The notes under the pieces are model-generated. The model was not told the DNA's origin and ran no database searches. It saw only the letters and a list, made by a program, of their open reading frames with translations. Below are positions 22,916 to 30,928 of a stretch of DNA of 33,897 nt, piece by piece. How positions within the stretch are numbered: the stretch's first letter is position 1; each line of letters opens with the position of its first letter. Made by a program: the position numbers and the translations under genes. Source of the stretch: Bradyrhizobium sp. STM 3843 (lineage in GTDB: Bacteria > Pseudomonadota > Alphaproteobacteria > Rhizobiales > Xanthobacteraceae). Where the stretch lies: positions 1 through 33,897 of the forward strand of contig NZ_CAFK01000177.1 in NCBI RefSeq assembly GCF_000239815.1, read 5' to 3'.

Positions 22916-23571
22916 CCAGTCCCGGCGGAGCCATCATGCTGGTCGACGATCATGCCGTGGTGCGCGAGGGCTACAGATCAGTCCTCCAGAAGCAGCCGGG
23001 CTTTCGGGTGGTCGCCGAAGCCGCCGATGGCGCCGAAGCCTACCGGCTGTTCAAGGAGGTGAGGCCTGATCTCGTCATCATGGATGTGACCATGCCCGGC
23101 GTCGGCGGCATCGAAGCGATCCGCCGCATCCGGCAATGGGATCGCGAGGCCAGGATCCTGGTGTTCACCATGCACGAGAATGCCGGCTTTGCCGTGCAGG
23201 CGATCCGTGCCGGCGCCAAGGGTTATGTGACCAAGAGCAGCCCGCCGGAAGCGCTGGTGCAGGCGGCGCGGGACGTGCTCGCCGGACGCATGGCAGTCAG
23301 CCCGGACATCGCCCAGGAACTCGCGCTCGGCCGGCTCGCCGGCGAAACCGCGGCGGCCGATGTGCTGACGGCGCGCGAATTCGAGGTGCTGCAGATGCTG
23401 CTCGCGGAGCGAACCACCGACGAGATCGCAGACGCGCTCCATCTCAGTCCGAAGACGGTCGCCAACGTCCATTCGATCATCAAGGACAAGCTCGGCGTCG
23501 GCTCGGATATCGAGCTCGTCAGGCTCGCGCTGCGGCAGGGCCTGCTGTCGCAGCCCATGCCGCCGGCGTGA
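22912..23571 (+). CDS. LuxR/NarL-family response regulator
   Basis: 219 residues. The receiver domain (8-125) has the acidic pair in LVDDHAVVREGY, phosphoacceptor D58 (DLVIMDVTMPG) and K108 (YVTKSS). The C-terminal LuxR helix-turn-helix (about 150-212) reads LTAREFEVLQMLLAE, TTDEIADALHLSPKTVANV and HSIIKDKLGV. The start is GTG at 22912, with GAGGAG 8 bases upstream and a 4-base overlap with the kinase stop; GTG 22903 would put the start inside that Shine-Dalgarno sequence. It pairs with the kinase upstream, and the divergent tandem-DUF gene is the nearest candidate target. It ends 18 bases from the convergent rhodanese gene. Confidence 0.92.
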   Translation: MTSPGGAIMLVDDHAVVREGYRSVLQKQPGFRVVAEAADGAEAYRLFKEVRPDLVIMDVTMPGVGGIEAIRRIRQWDREARILVFTMHENAGFAVQAIRAGAKGYVTKSSPPEALVQAARDVLAGRMAVSPDIAQELALGRLAGETAAADVLTAREFEVLQMLLAERTTDEIADALHLSPKTVANVHSIIKDKLGVGSDIELVRLALRQGLLSQPMPPA

Positions 23572-23589
23572 GGACAAGCCGCAACCGGC

Positions 23590-23985
23590 TCACATGCCCG
23601 GCTCGATCGGCTTCTCGACCGCGCCGCCGCTCTCGGCCCAATCCTTGAACGCGCCGACATTGTAGACCTTGTCGTAGCCGAGATCCTTCAGCGTCTTGCC
23701 CGAGAGCGCCGAGCGGCCGCCGGACGCGCAATACAGGATCACCGTCTTGTCCTTGGCAAAGTTCTTGTCGTGGTAGGGCGAGCCCGGATCGGCGCGGAAT
23801 TCCAGCATGCCGCGCGACACATGCACCGCGCCGGCGATCTTGCCGCTCTTCTCGACTTCCGGCGCATCGCGCACGTCGACGATGAGCGTGTTGCCCTTGG
23901 CGATCATCGCCTTGGCTTCGCCCGGCGTGATCTTGGGTACTGCGGCGTTCGCCGCTTCCAGCATCTGCTTGACCGTTGTTGACAT
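23590..23985 (-). CDS. Rhodanese-like sulfurtransferase domain protein
   Basis: 131 residues, a single rhodanese domain with no signal peptide. The fold begins ITPGEAKAMIAKGNTLIVDVRDAPEV and the active-site loop is YCASGGRSAL, with C86 as the predicted persulfide-forming cysteine and R91 closing the loop. It is followed by LKDLGYDKVYNVGAFKDW. It probably carries sulfane sulfur in the cytoplasm; the natural donor and acceptor are unknown. GGAGGT is 6 bases before the ATG. It diverges from the IclR gene, and the shared 139 bases contain two dyads, so IclR may control it as well as its own operon. Confidence 0.9.
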   Translation of the reverse strand: MSTTVKQMLEAANAAVPKITPGEAKAMIAKGNTLIVDVRDAPEVEKSGKIAGAVHVSRGMLEFRADPGSPYHDKNFAKDKTVILYCASGGRSALSGKTLKDLGYDKVYNVGAFKDWAESGGAVEKPIEPGM

Positions 23986-24053
23986 CTCTGACCTCCGGCA
24001 ATGGGCGGCATTATGCCCGCGATCGGCGCTATCCGCCCTCACAAACAGATGAC

Positions 24054-24068
24054 GTCCACATAATGGAC
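24054..24068. promoter_or_regulatory. Dyad 1 in rhodanese/IclR intergenic region
   Basis: GTCCA-CATAA-TGGAC is a perfect 5-base inverted repeat with a 5-base spacer. It is placed between the divergent starts at 23985 and 24125, where an IclR-type operator is expected. Confidence 0.4.
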
Positions 24069-24108
24069 TAACTATCGATATTTGATCAGACATGTAGACA
24101 GAATGACC

Positions 24109-24123
24109 GGAATGTCCCATTCC
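24109..24123. promoter_or_regulatory. Dyad 2 immediately before the IclR start
   Basis: GGAATG-TCC-CATTCC is a perfect 6-base inverted repeat with a 3-base spacer, ending one base before the first ATG of the IclR gene. Its position over the translation start region fits autorepression by IclR, which typically binds short dyads near its own start. Confidence 0.45.
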
Positions 24124-24124
24124 T

Positions 24125-25003
24125 ATGGACATGAGCATTCTGAATGATCCACAGCCGGCCGCCATCCGCCCCCTGCCCGTCGAAATCATGCTCGCCGACA
24201 GCGCCGGCGACGCTGCCTTCGCCACCACGCTCGCCAAGGGCCTGATGGTGCTGGAGGCGTTCAAGGCGGGATCGCCCGTGCTCGGCAACATGGAGATCGC
24301 CGCGCGCACCGGCATTCCGCGCCCCACGGTGGCGCGGCTGACCCACACGCTCGCCGAGCTCGGCTATCTCGACTACGACGCGGAGCGCGCCAGATATCGC
24401 GTCGGCATCCGCGCGCTGCGCATCGCCCACCCCTTGCTTGCCGACATGCCCTTCCGGCAAACCGCGCGGCCCCTGATGCAGGAGGTGGCGCAGAGTGTGC
24501 GCGGCACGGTGTCGATCGGCCTGCTCGACGGCACCTCCATGATCTATGTCGAGACGGCGCGCTCAGGCGATGTCGGGCCGCATGTCCCCGACATCGGCAT
24601 GCCGATCCCGGTCGTCAGCACCGCGATGGGCCGCGCCGCCGCGTCCTTGCTGCCGACACACGATGCCCTCTCGCTCGAACAGCGGCTGGAAGCATCAGAC
24701 ACGGAGCAATGGTCGGCCTATCGCGAGGCCTATCGCTCCGGCATCGCGCAATGCGCCGAGCGCGGCTTCTGCACCTGCTTCGGCGAGTACATGGCCGCGA
24801 TCCATGCGGTGGCCGTGCCGCTGTTTCACAGCGCAACGCGCGCCTTTTCGATCAATTGCGGCATTCCCGCCTTCCGTCTGCAGCCCGGCCAGCTCGAGGC
24901 CGAGATCGGTCCACGCATCCGTGCGCTTGCTGCCAGCATTCGCGCGCTGATCGGCGCACCCGAGCCGGTGGTCGGCGCGCCCGACCCAAGAAACAGAAAA
25001 TGA
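24125..25003 (+). CDS. IclR-family transcriptional regulator
   Basis: 292 residues. The N-terminal winged helix (about 33-92) contains LAKGLMVLEAFKAGSPVLGN, ARTGIPRPTVARLTHTLAEL and GYLDYDAERARYRVG. The C-terminal effector domain (about 105-275) has DGTSMIYVETARSG, PVVSTAMGRAAASLLP and RGFCTCFGEYMAAIHAVAVP. The effector is probably an organic acid or its precursor handled by the downstream genes. Two starts are possible (ATG 24125 or 24131), neither with a strong Shine-Dalgarno sequence. The gene leads a plus-strand series of CoA-transferase, MFS transporter and binding protein and diverges from the rhodanese gene. Confidence 0.92.
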   Translation: MDMSILNDPQPAAIRPLPVEIMLADSAGDAAFATTLAKGLMVLEAFKAGSPVLGNMEIAARTGIPRPTVARLTHTLAELGYLDYDAERARYRVGIRALRIAHPLLADMPFRQTARPLMQEVAQSVRGTVSIGLLDGTSMIYVETARSGDVGPHVPDIGMPIPVVSTAMGRAAASLLPTHDALSLEQRLEASDTEQWSAYREAYRSGIAQCAERGFCTCFGEYMAAIHAVAVPLFHSATRAFSINCGIPAFRLQPGQLEAEIGPRIRALAASIRALIGAPEPVVGAPDPRNRK

Positions 25004-25030
25004 GCTGCAGAACATGCGCAGGAGCGAGAG

Positions 25031-26227
25031 TTGAGCGGGCCGCTTGAAGGATTGAAGGTTCTGGACATCGCGACCATCATCGCCGCGCCACTGGCCGCGA
25101 CCCTGCTCGCCGACTACGGCGCCGAGGTGCTCAAGATCGAGATGCCGGGCCATGGCGATGGCGTCAGGTCGTTTCCGCCGTTCAAGGACGGCAAGCCGCT
25201 GTGGTGGAAGACAGCCAACCGCAACAAGCAATTCGCCACGCTCGATCTGCGCACGCCGGAAGGGCTCGCGCTGTTCAAGCGACTCTTGCCGCGCTTCGAC
25301 GTGCTGATCGAGAATTTCCGCCCCGGCACGCTCGATCGCTGGGGCTTGTCGAAAGAGGTGCTGTGGTCGATCCAGCCGCGCCTGGTCATTCTGCGCGCCA
25401 CCGCCTTCGGCCAGGACGGCCCGTATCGCGGCCGGCCCGGCTTCGCCCGCATCTTCGAGGCGATGGGCGGGCTGACCTACATCACCGGCGAGACCGCCGG
25501 CGAGCCCACTCATCCCGGCTATCCGATGGGCGACGCCATCGGCGGCCTGTTCGGCGCGCTCGGTGTGCTGGCTGCGCTGTGGAAACGCGCGAAGGACAAG
25601 GACGCGCCGGGCGAGGAGATCGATCTCGCGCTGACCGAAGCGGTCTTCCGCCTGCTCGATGTGCTGCCGGTCGAGTTCGACCAGCTCGGCTTCGTCCGCG
25701 GCCGCATCGGCAACGCCAACGGCTATTCCGCGCCGGCCGCGGTCTATCGCACCCGAGACGATCATTGGGTGACGCTCGCGGGCTCGACCAACGCGCTCTA
25801 CGCCGCCAATTGCCGTGCGATCGGCCGGCCCGATCTGATCGAGGACCCGCGCTTTGCCAACAATGCTGAGCGTGTGAAGCACGCCAGCGAGCTCAACGAC
25901 ATCTTCCAGGCCTGGTGCGCGACACACACGCTCGATGAAATCCTTGCGGCCTTCAACGCTGCGCAGGGCACGCTGGCGCCGATCTACGCGATCGACCAGA
26001 TCGCCGCCGATCCACAGGCGCAGGCGCGCGAGATGATCACGCGCGTGGCCGATCGCGATTTCGGCTCGGTGGCGATGTCCAACGTGGTGCCGCGCTTCAT
26101 GGTCGATCCGGCGCGGCTGCGCCACGCCGCCGGCGATGTCGGACAGGACAATCGCATGGTCTATCAGGACTGGCTTGGCCTCTCCGAGGCGGAGATCGAC
26201 GCGCTGAAGCGAAGGGATGTGATCTGA
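25031..26227 (+). CDS. Class III CoA-transferase (CaiB/BaiF/Frc family)
   Basis: 398 residues from a TTG start with GGAG 6 bases upstream. The N-terminus GPLEGLKVLDIATIIAAPLA followed by LLADYGAEVLKIE is the family hallmark. The catalytic aspartate is D168 in GYPMGDAIGG, aligned with Asp169 of formyl-CoA transferase, and it would form the aspartyl-CoA anhydride. LIENFRPGTLDRWGL and GNANGYSAPAAVY are further family segments. It transfers CoA to a carboxylic acid in the cytoplasm, probably to activate the acid imported by the transporter encoded next. It starts 28 bases after IclR. The substrate is not evident. Confidence 0.92.
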   Translation: MSGPLEGLKVLDIATIIAAPLAATLLADYGAEVLKIEMPGHGDGVRSFPPFKDGKPLWWKTANRNKQFATLDLRTPEGLALFKRLLPRFDVLIENFRPGTLDRWGLSKEVLWSIQPRLVILRATAFGQDGPYRGRPGFARIFEAMGGLTYITGETAGEPTHPGYPMGDAIGGLFGALGVLAALWKRAKDKDAPGEEIDLALTEAVFRLLDVLPVEFDQLGFVRGRIGNANGYSAPAAVYRTRDDHWVTLAGSTNALYAANCRAIGRPDLIEDPRFANNAERVKHASELNDIFQAWCATHTLDEILAAFNAAQGTLAPIYAIDQIAADPQAQAREMITRVADRDFGSVAMSNVVPRFMVDPARLRHAAGDVGQDNRMVYQDWLGLSEAEIDALKRRDVI

Positions 26228-26285
26228 CGACCGGACGCAGCGTCCCGACTGAAAACCAACAATCAGAAAAAAGGGGAGGATGACA

Positions 26286-27599
26286 ATGACAGTGACGAGC
26301 GGCCATGCCGCGCCTCAATCCAGGCGGGCCTGGATCATCGTCGGCATGATGGTCCTGTTCATGCTGATCAACTTCGCCGACAAGTCCGTCATCGGCCTCG
26401 CGGCAGGTCCGATCATCAAGGACCTCCATCTCACCAACGAGCAGTTCGGCCAGATCGGCAGCGCCTTCTTCCTGTTGTTCTCGATCTCGGCGGCCTCGGT
26501 CGGCTTTTTGGTCAATCGCGTCTCGACCAGGTCGGTGCTTGCCGGCATGGCCCTGATCTGGGCAATGAGCCAGCTGCCGATCCTGGCTTTCCCATCACTG
26601 GCCGTCCTGCTCGGCAGCCGCATCGCGCTCGGCGCCGGCGAAGGTCCTGCTTTTCCGGTCGCCCTTCACGCGATCTACAAATGGTTTCCGGACGACCGGC
26701 GCGCCTTCCCGACCAGCTTTGTCTCGATCGGCGGCCCGCTCGGCATTGGCCTCGCCGCACCGCTGCTGACCTGGATCATCCTCACCTATAGCTGGCACGC
26801 CGCATTCGGCTTCCTCGGCGCGGTCGGCTTTGTCTGGGTGGCGCTGTGGCTCATAATCGGCAAGGAAGGTCCGCTCGATGCGCGCCATGTCGAAGCCGGC
26901 GGCGCCGGCCTCGAACATGTCCCTTATTCGATGCTGCTGACCTCGCGCACCTTCATCGGCGTGACGCTCGCCGGCTTCGCGGCCTATTGGGCGGTCACGC
27001 TGGCCGTGGTCTGGCTGCCGTCGTTCCTGGTCAAGGCCGGCGGCTATTCACCGACTGCGACCGGATGGATCGTCATGCTGCCGCCGATGCTGCAGGCCTG
27101 TCTGTCGCCAACTCTCGGCTATATGTCGCAGCGGCTGCTCGCCCGCGGCGTGTCGAGCCGCATCTCGCGTGGCGTGCTCACCTGCTGCTGCGTCATGCTC
27201 GCGGGTGTCGCAATGATGCTGCTGTCGAAATCGACCGGTGAGCTCGTGCAGATTCCGCTGGTCATGGTGGCCTTCGCGGTCGGCAGCGTCACCTATGCGC
27301 TCGGACCGCCATTGATCGGCGAGATCAGCCCGGTGCACCAGCGCGGCGCCATGCTCGGCATCTGCAACGGCACCTTCACGCTGGCCGGCCTGATCGCGCC
27401 CTGGCTGATGGGCCACATCGTCGATGTCGGCGTCAATCCGGCGCAGGGTTTTCGCGACGGCTTCATGTTCGCAGGGCTCCTGATCGTGGCTGGCGGCGCG
27501 CTGGCGATGATCATCATCAACCCGAAGGACGACCTCAGGCGCTTCGCGCGGCGCGAGGCGGTGACAGCCGCGGAGGGTGTGCCGGCCGTGCAGGTCTAA
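26286..27599 (+). CDS. MFS transporter (anion:cation symporter-like)
   Basis: 437 residues with 12 predicted helices. The N-terminus has MVLFMLINFADKSVIGLAAGPI, then SAFFLLFSISAASVGFLVNRVSTRSVL and LGAGEGPAFPVALHAIYKWFP. These segments are typical of the ACS/phthalate permease-like group that imports organic anions. ATG 26286 is chosen because GGGGAGG sits 6 bases upstream; ATG 26280 directly abuts that Shine-Dalgarno sequence. It follows the CoA-transferase by 58 bases, consistent with uptake of the acid that enzyme activates. A short hairpin follows the gene. Confidence 0.9.
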   Translation: MTVTSGHAAPQSRRAWIIVGMMVLFMLINFADKSVIGLAAGPIIKDLHLTNEQFGQIGSAFFLLFSISAASVGFLVNRVSTRSVLAGMALIWAMSQLPILAFPSLAVLLGSRIALGAGEGPAFPVALHAIYKWFPDDRRAFPTSFVSIGGPLGIGLAAPLLTWIILTYSWHAAFGFLGAVGFVWVALWLIIGKEGPLDARHVEAGGAGLEHVPYSMLLTSRTFIGVTLAGFAAYWAVTLAVVWLPSFLVKAGGYSPTATGWIVMLPPMLQACLSPTLGYMSQRLLARGVSSRISRGVLTCCCVMLAGVAMMLLSKSTGELVQIPLVMVAFAVGSVTYALGPPLIGEISPVHQRGAMLGICNGTFTLAGLIAPWLMGHIVDVGVNPAQGFRDGFMFAGLLIVAGGALAMIIINPKDDLRRFARREAVTAAEGVPAVQV

Positions 27600-27606
27600 C
27601 AGCAGA

Positions 27607-27623
27607 GCCCCCTTTTGCGGGGC
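27607..27623. terminator. Short hairpin between MFS and binding-protein genes
   Basis: GCCCC (27607-27611) and GGGGC (27619-27623) enclose a 7-base loop, CTTTTGC. It has no T run afterwards, so it may be a weak terminator or an mRNA processing or stability signal within the operon. Confidence 0.35.
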
Positions 27624-27696
27624 GTCATGCGAGGACGAACCGCCGGCAGCCGCCTGAAGCACAATGAATGAACAACGAAGGCGAGGAAACACGGTC

Positions 27697-28920
27697 ATGA
27701 GTATCAGCTTCGGAAACATGGTCACGGCGAGCGCGCTGGCATGGGCCATCTTCTGTTCGTCCGCCGCAGCCGAGAAGAAATACGACCCCGGAGCCAGCGA
27801 CACCGAGATCAAGGTCGGCCAGACCATCCCGGCGAGCGGCCCGGCTTCCGCTTATGCCACCATCGCCAAGGCGCAAGCCGCCTATATGAAAATGATCAAC
27901 GACCAGGGCGGCGTGAACGGCCGTAAGGTCAATTTGATCCAATATGACGATGCCTACTCGCCGCCGAAGACGGTCGAGCAGGTGCGCAGGCTGGTCGAGA
28001 GCGACGAGGTGCTGCTCACGTTTCAGATCATCGGCACCGCACCGAACGTCGCCGTGCAGAAATATCTCAACAGCAAGAAAGTGCCGCAGCTGTTCGCGGC
28101 GACCGGCGCCGCCCGCTTCACCGATCCCAAGCACTTTCCGTGGACGATGGGCTTCAATCCCTCCTATCTGGTCGAGGGCCGGATCTACGGGCAGTACATT
28201 CTGAAGACCTATCCCAACGCCAAGATCGGCGTGCTCTATCAGAACGACGATCTTGGCAAGGACTATCTCGCCGGGCTGAAGGCCGGCCTCGGCGACAAGG
28301 CCGCCAACATGATCGTGGCCGAGAGCTCCTATGAGATCACCGAGCCGACGATCGACTCGCAGATCCTCAAGCTGAAGGACGCCGGGGCGGACCTGTTGTT
28401 CAGCGCCTCCACTCCGAAGCAGGCGGCGCAGGCGATCAGGAAGGTCGCCGAGCTCGGCTGGCATCCGGTGCACATCGTCGACATCAACGCCAACTCCTTG
28501 ACCGCCACCCTGAAGCCGGCGGGTCCGGAGAATGCCAAGGGCCTGATCAGCGTCAACTACGTCAAGGATCCGCTGGAAGAGACTTATAAGAACGATCCCG
28601 GCGTGCAGCGCTATCTCGACTTCATGGCGAAGTATTATCCCGACGGCGACAAGGGCTCGAACTTCAACGTCTATGGCTACATCACCGCGGAGCTTCTGGT
28701 TCAGGTGCTCAAGCAGTGCGGCGACGATCTCACCCGCGAGAACGTCCTGAAGCAGGCCACGAATCTGAATCACGTCGAGCTCGGCCTGCTGCTGCCGGGC
28801 ATCACCATCTCGACCTCGCCCACCGACTACCGCGTCAACAAGCAGCTGCAGATGATCCAGTTCGACGGCGAGCGCTGGCAGAACTTGGGCGGCATCATCA
28901 CCGCCGAGGGGACGGAATAG
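27697..28920 (+). CDS. Leu/Ile/Val-type (Peripla_BP_6) ABC substrate-binding protein
   Basis: 407 residues. The signal peptide is about 1-25 (ALAWAIFCSSAAA before EKKYDPG); the cysteine does not sit in a good lipobox. The mature protein has the type 1 binding fold: DTEIKVGQTIPASGPASAYA, INDQGGVNGRKVNLIQYDD, YSPPKTVEQVRRLVE and later KIGVLYQNDDLGKDYLAG. This group usually binds branched amino acids, amides or aromatic acids. The ATG at 27697 has GAGGAA about 8 bases upstream; the upstream ATG at 27664 would put charged residues before the signal peptide. No LivH/M/F/G genes lie in the window, so it must share permeases encoded elsewhere or serve another role. Confidence 0.9.
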   Translation: MSISFGNMVTASALAWAIFCSSAAAEKKYDPGASDTEIKVGQTIPASGPASAYATIAKAQAAYMKMINDQGGVNGRKVNLIQYDDAYSPPKTVEQVRRLVESDEVLLTFQIIGTAPNVAVQKYLNSKKVPQLFAATGAARFTDPKHFPWTMGFNPSYLVEGRIYGQYILKTYPNAKIGVLYQNDDLGKDYLAGLKAGLGDKAANMIVAESSYEITEPTIDSQILKLKDAGADLLFSASTPKQAAQAIRKVAELGWHPVHIVDINANSLTATLKPAGPENAKGLISVNYVKDPLEETYKNDPGVQRYLDFMAKYYPDGDKGSNFNVYGYITAELLVQVLKQCGDDLTRENVLKQATNLNHVELGLLLPGITISTSPTDYRVNKQLQMIQFDGERWQNLGGIITAEGTE

Positions 28921-29193
28921 GCCCTGCTTGACCCGCGATATCGGCAGGCGGCTCCTCCGGCGCCACCGCCCGCGCAGGCATCGCCAGGGGCATGATGGCC
29001 TGGCGGCACGCTCCGCCAGCCCCAATATTCGCGTTATGGATGCGGAGCGCACCAAATACACCGCAAGCTACAATTGCCGAATCGAAGTTAATCGGCGTTT
29101 AGCAATTTGCTCCCTAGCCTTTTCTTTTATCCTCATTGTCGGGCCCCGTAGCCCACAAGGCGGGGCCCCCGCATTGCCGGAAAGGGTCCACTG
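28921..29193. other. Intergenic region upstream of the PAS-like gene
   Basis: No gene is supported. The stretch 29075-29135 is clearly AT-richer than its surroundings and is the probable promoter zone for the gene at 29194. A strong hairpin follows at 29141-29168. Confidence 0.45.
29141..29168 (+). promoter_or_regulatory. Strong leader hairpin before the PAS-like gene
   Basis: GGGCCCCG (29141-29148) pairs perfectly with CGGGGCCC (29161-29168) around a 12-base loop. It ends 25 bases before the ATG and just before the Shine-Dalgarno sequence AAAGGG. With no following T run, it looks like a leader structure or a stem ending an upstream transcript. Confidence 0.45.
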
Positions 29194-30174
29194 ATGAATC
29201 AGGCGGAAACCAAGTCTCGCATGCAATTTGAGTCAGCGGTCGATCACCCGCCCATCAAGCCGGTGCGGTCCATCGATACCGGCACGGCCAGCCGCGCCGC
29301 CATCCAGACCTGGACCGGCAAGGCGATCGCGGAGCAGATTCACGGCAAGCCGTTGGGAGAGGCCTATCGGCACTGGCTCTATCACCGCGCCACCCGCCAG
29401 CCGTGTCTGCGCGACATGTACTCGAAATCGTTTTCCGCCTATGGCGACACGCTGCTCAATCTCAAGCTCGGCGACGAGCACGTGGTCATATCCCAGAGCG
29501 ACAGCTACATCCGGGATGTCGGCCAGGACCTGCGCGGCACCCGGCTGAGAGAGCTGAAATTCGCCACAGCCAACAGCCTGCGCGAGATCTATGATCAGTC
29601 CCTTGCGACCCGGCAGCCGATCTATGCCCGCTACATCTCATCGCTCTCCGACCAGAATGTCTATTGGGAGACCGTGGTGCTGCCGCTGGCGATCGACGAG
29701 CGCAGCGCGCCGATATTCACCTTGAGCTTCGTGGCCATGCTGAGCGAGAAGATCGACGTGCTGCAGATCCTCTACGACCGCTCGCCGATCGGCATCGTGG
29801 CTGCCGTTCCGGTCATGAACGGGCAGCACGGGCAGCACAAGATCGAGGATGCGCGCATCCTGACCCTGAACACCAAGGCGCGGGATCTCCTGCGGCTGGA
29901 GCCATCGCGCTACCAGATCCACACCGTCGGCGAACTGATCCGGTATCTGGGCGAGCCCTTGGGCTGGACCGCGACCAAGACCTTGCGGGAGGGCCACGCC
30001 ACACGGATCGACTATCACGATCCGGACGGCAACCTGTTCGCGGTGACAATCGAGCTCGTCAACCAGATCGTCCTGATTTCGCTGGCCGAGCAGAGTCGGT
30101 TGGATGAGGAGGCTGAGCAGCCGCCCGAGGTCAACATCGCGGGCCGCTTCGCGCGGATGATCGGCCTGCACTGA
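29194..30174 (+). CDS. Soluble PAS-like sensory protein of unknown function
   Basis: 326 residues, no signal peptide and no membrane helix. Two regions resemble PAS folds. Region 1 (about 60-185) has LYHRATRQPCLRDMYSKSF, RDVGQDLRGTRLREL and a closing strand pair in YWETVVLPLAIDERSAPIF. Region 2 (about 195-305) opens ILYDRSPIGIVAAVPVMN and has ARILTLNTKARDLLRLEPSR, then LFAVTIELVNQIVLISLAE. No kinase, GGDEF or DNA-binding output is attached, so it may act by protein contact. AAAGGG lies about 7 bases before the ATG. It stands alone, with the hairpin in its leader. The PAS assignment rests on pattern only, and a different alpha-beta fold is possible. Confidence 0.75.
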   Translation: MNQAETKSRMQFESAVDHPPIKPVRSIDTGTASRAAIQTWTGKAIAEQIHGKPLGEAYRHWLYHRATRQPCLRDMYSKSFSAYGDTLLNLKLGDEHVVISQSDSYIRDVGQDLRGTRLRELKFATANSLREIYDQSLATRQPIYARYISSLSDQNVYWETVVLPLAIDERSAPIFTLSFVAMLSEKIDVLQILYDRSPIGIVAAVPVMNGQHGQHKIEDARILTLNTKARDLLRLEPSRYQIHTVGELIRYLGEPLGWTATKTLREGHATRIDYHDPDGNLFAVTIELVNQIVLISLAEQSRLDEEAEQPPEVNIAGRFARMIGLH

Positions 30175-30386
30175 AGGGCACTGCGCCGATTTCGAAGCTC
30201 GCCTCTATCGCGGCCGTCTCGTCGCGACCTTCGGACATCATGATCCGGGCGCAGCCCGAGTTTGAAGCCGATGCCGGACGCAGCATGGCGTTCAGGCTCG
30301 TCGTTTCGGCGCGCGCGCCGCTCTTTCGTACCCTCAGTCGTTGCCGCATCTCTTAAGCGATCGCGCTCACGCTTATGTTAAGTCAG

Positions 30387-30396
30387 ACTTATAAGT
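30387..30396. promoter_or_regulatory. Palindrome upstream of MarR gene
   Basis: ACTTATAAGT is a perfect 10-base palindrome in an AT-rich island 41 bases before the MarR start. It may be part of a -10 region or a second regulator site. Confidence 0.4.
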
Positions 30397-30402
30397 TTAC
30401 CT

Positions 30403-30419
30403 TTACAGATAAACTGTAA
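30403..30419. promoter_or_regulatory. Candidate MarR operator
   Basis: TTACAG-ATAAA-CTGTAA is a perfect 6-base inverted repeat with a 5-base spacer, 17 bases in all, ending 17 bases before the MarR ATG. Its size and AT-rich centre fit a MarR dimer site, and its position would block transcription of the MarR operon. Confidence 0.55.
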
Positions 30420-30436
30420 TCTCGTATCCGTCCCCC

Positions 30437-30889
30437 ATGAGCTCTTCCCCCGGCAATCCCGCGCCTGGCCCGCGCGCCTCGGCGCTTGCAGCGGAGCTAC
30501 GCGGCTTAATCGGCAAGCTGAAGCGACGGCTGCGCGAGCAGGCCAATGTCGGAGATCTGACGGTCTCGCAGATCGCCGTGCTGTTGCGGCTCGAAAAGGA
30601 CGGCCCGGCGACGGCGTCGCAGCTGGCGCGCGCGGAGAGCATGCGCGCCCAGTCGATGGGTCCGATCGTCGCCGCGCTCGAGGCCGCGGGCCTGATCAAG
30701 GGCGCGCCGGACCCGAACGACGGACGGCAGACGATCATCGCGCTGACGGAGCAGTGCCTGGACTGGATCAGAGAGGGCCGCGCCGCACGACAGGACTGGC
30801 TGTCGCGCACGATCGAACAACGTCTGGCCACCCACGAGCAGGAGCAACTGGCCGCGGCCGTCCTGCTGCTGAAGCGGCTGATCGACTGA
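30437..30889 (+). CDS. MarR-family transcriptional regulator
   Basis: 150 residues. The winged helix (about 35-105) includes LTVSQIAVLLRLEKDGPATASQLARAE, MGPIVAALEAAGLIKGAPDPNDGRQ and the wing-end TIIALTE (described in parts). Terminal helices form the dimer interface. It probably represses its own operon through the dyads just upstream and is released by a small aromatic or toxic ligand, as is usual for the family. No Shine-Dalgarno sequence is evident before the ATG, so the leader may be very short. Three genes follow closely: an isochorismatase-fold hydrolase, a small membrane protein and an MFS exporter. Confidence 0.92.
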   Translation: MSSSPGNPAPGPRASALAAELRGLIGKLKRRLREQANVGDLTVSQIAVLLRLEKDGPATASQLARAESMRAQSMGPIVAALEAAGLIKGAPDPNDGRQTIIALTEQCLDWIREGRAARQDWLSRTIEQRLATHEQEQLAAAVLLLKRLID

Positions 30890-30928
30890 CGGCGCGGGCA
30901 CGCAGCGCGTATTTATCGAGGAAAAATG

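Noticed and set aside
24695..26125. A 476-codon minus-strand open frame
   Set aside because: It is antisense to IclR and the CoA-transferase, whose motifs are complete.
27625..29061. A 478-codon minus-strand open frame
   Set aside because: It is antisense to the Leu/Ile/Val-type binding protein; composition and lack of motifs mark it as a shadow.
30131..30349. A 72-codon minus-strand gene between the PAS-like and MarR genes
   Set aside because: No ribosome binding site or similarity is seen; Ser/Ala/Arg-rich shadow-like composition.
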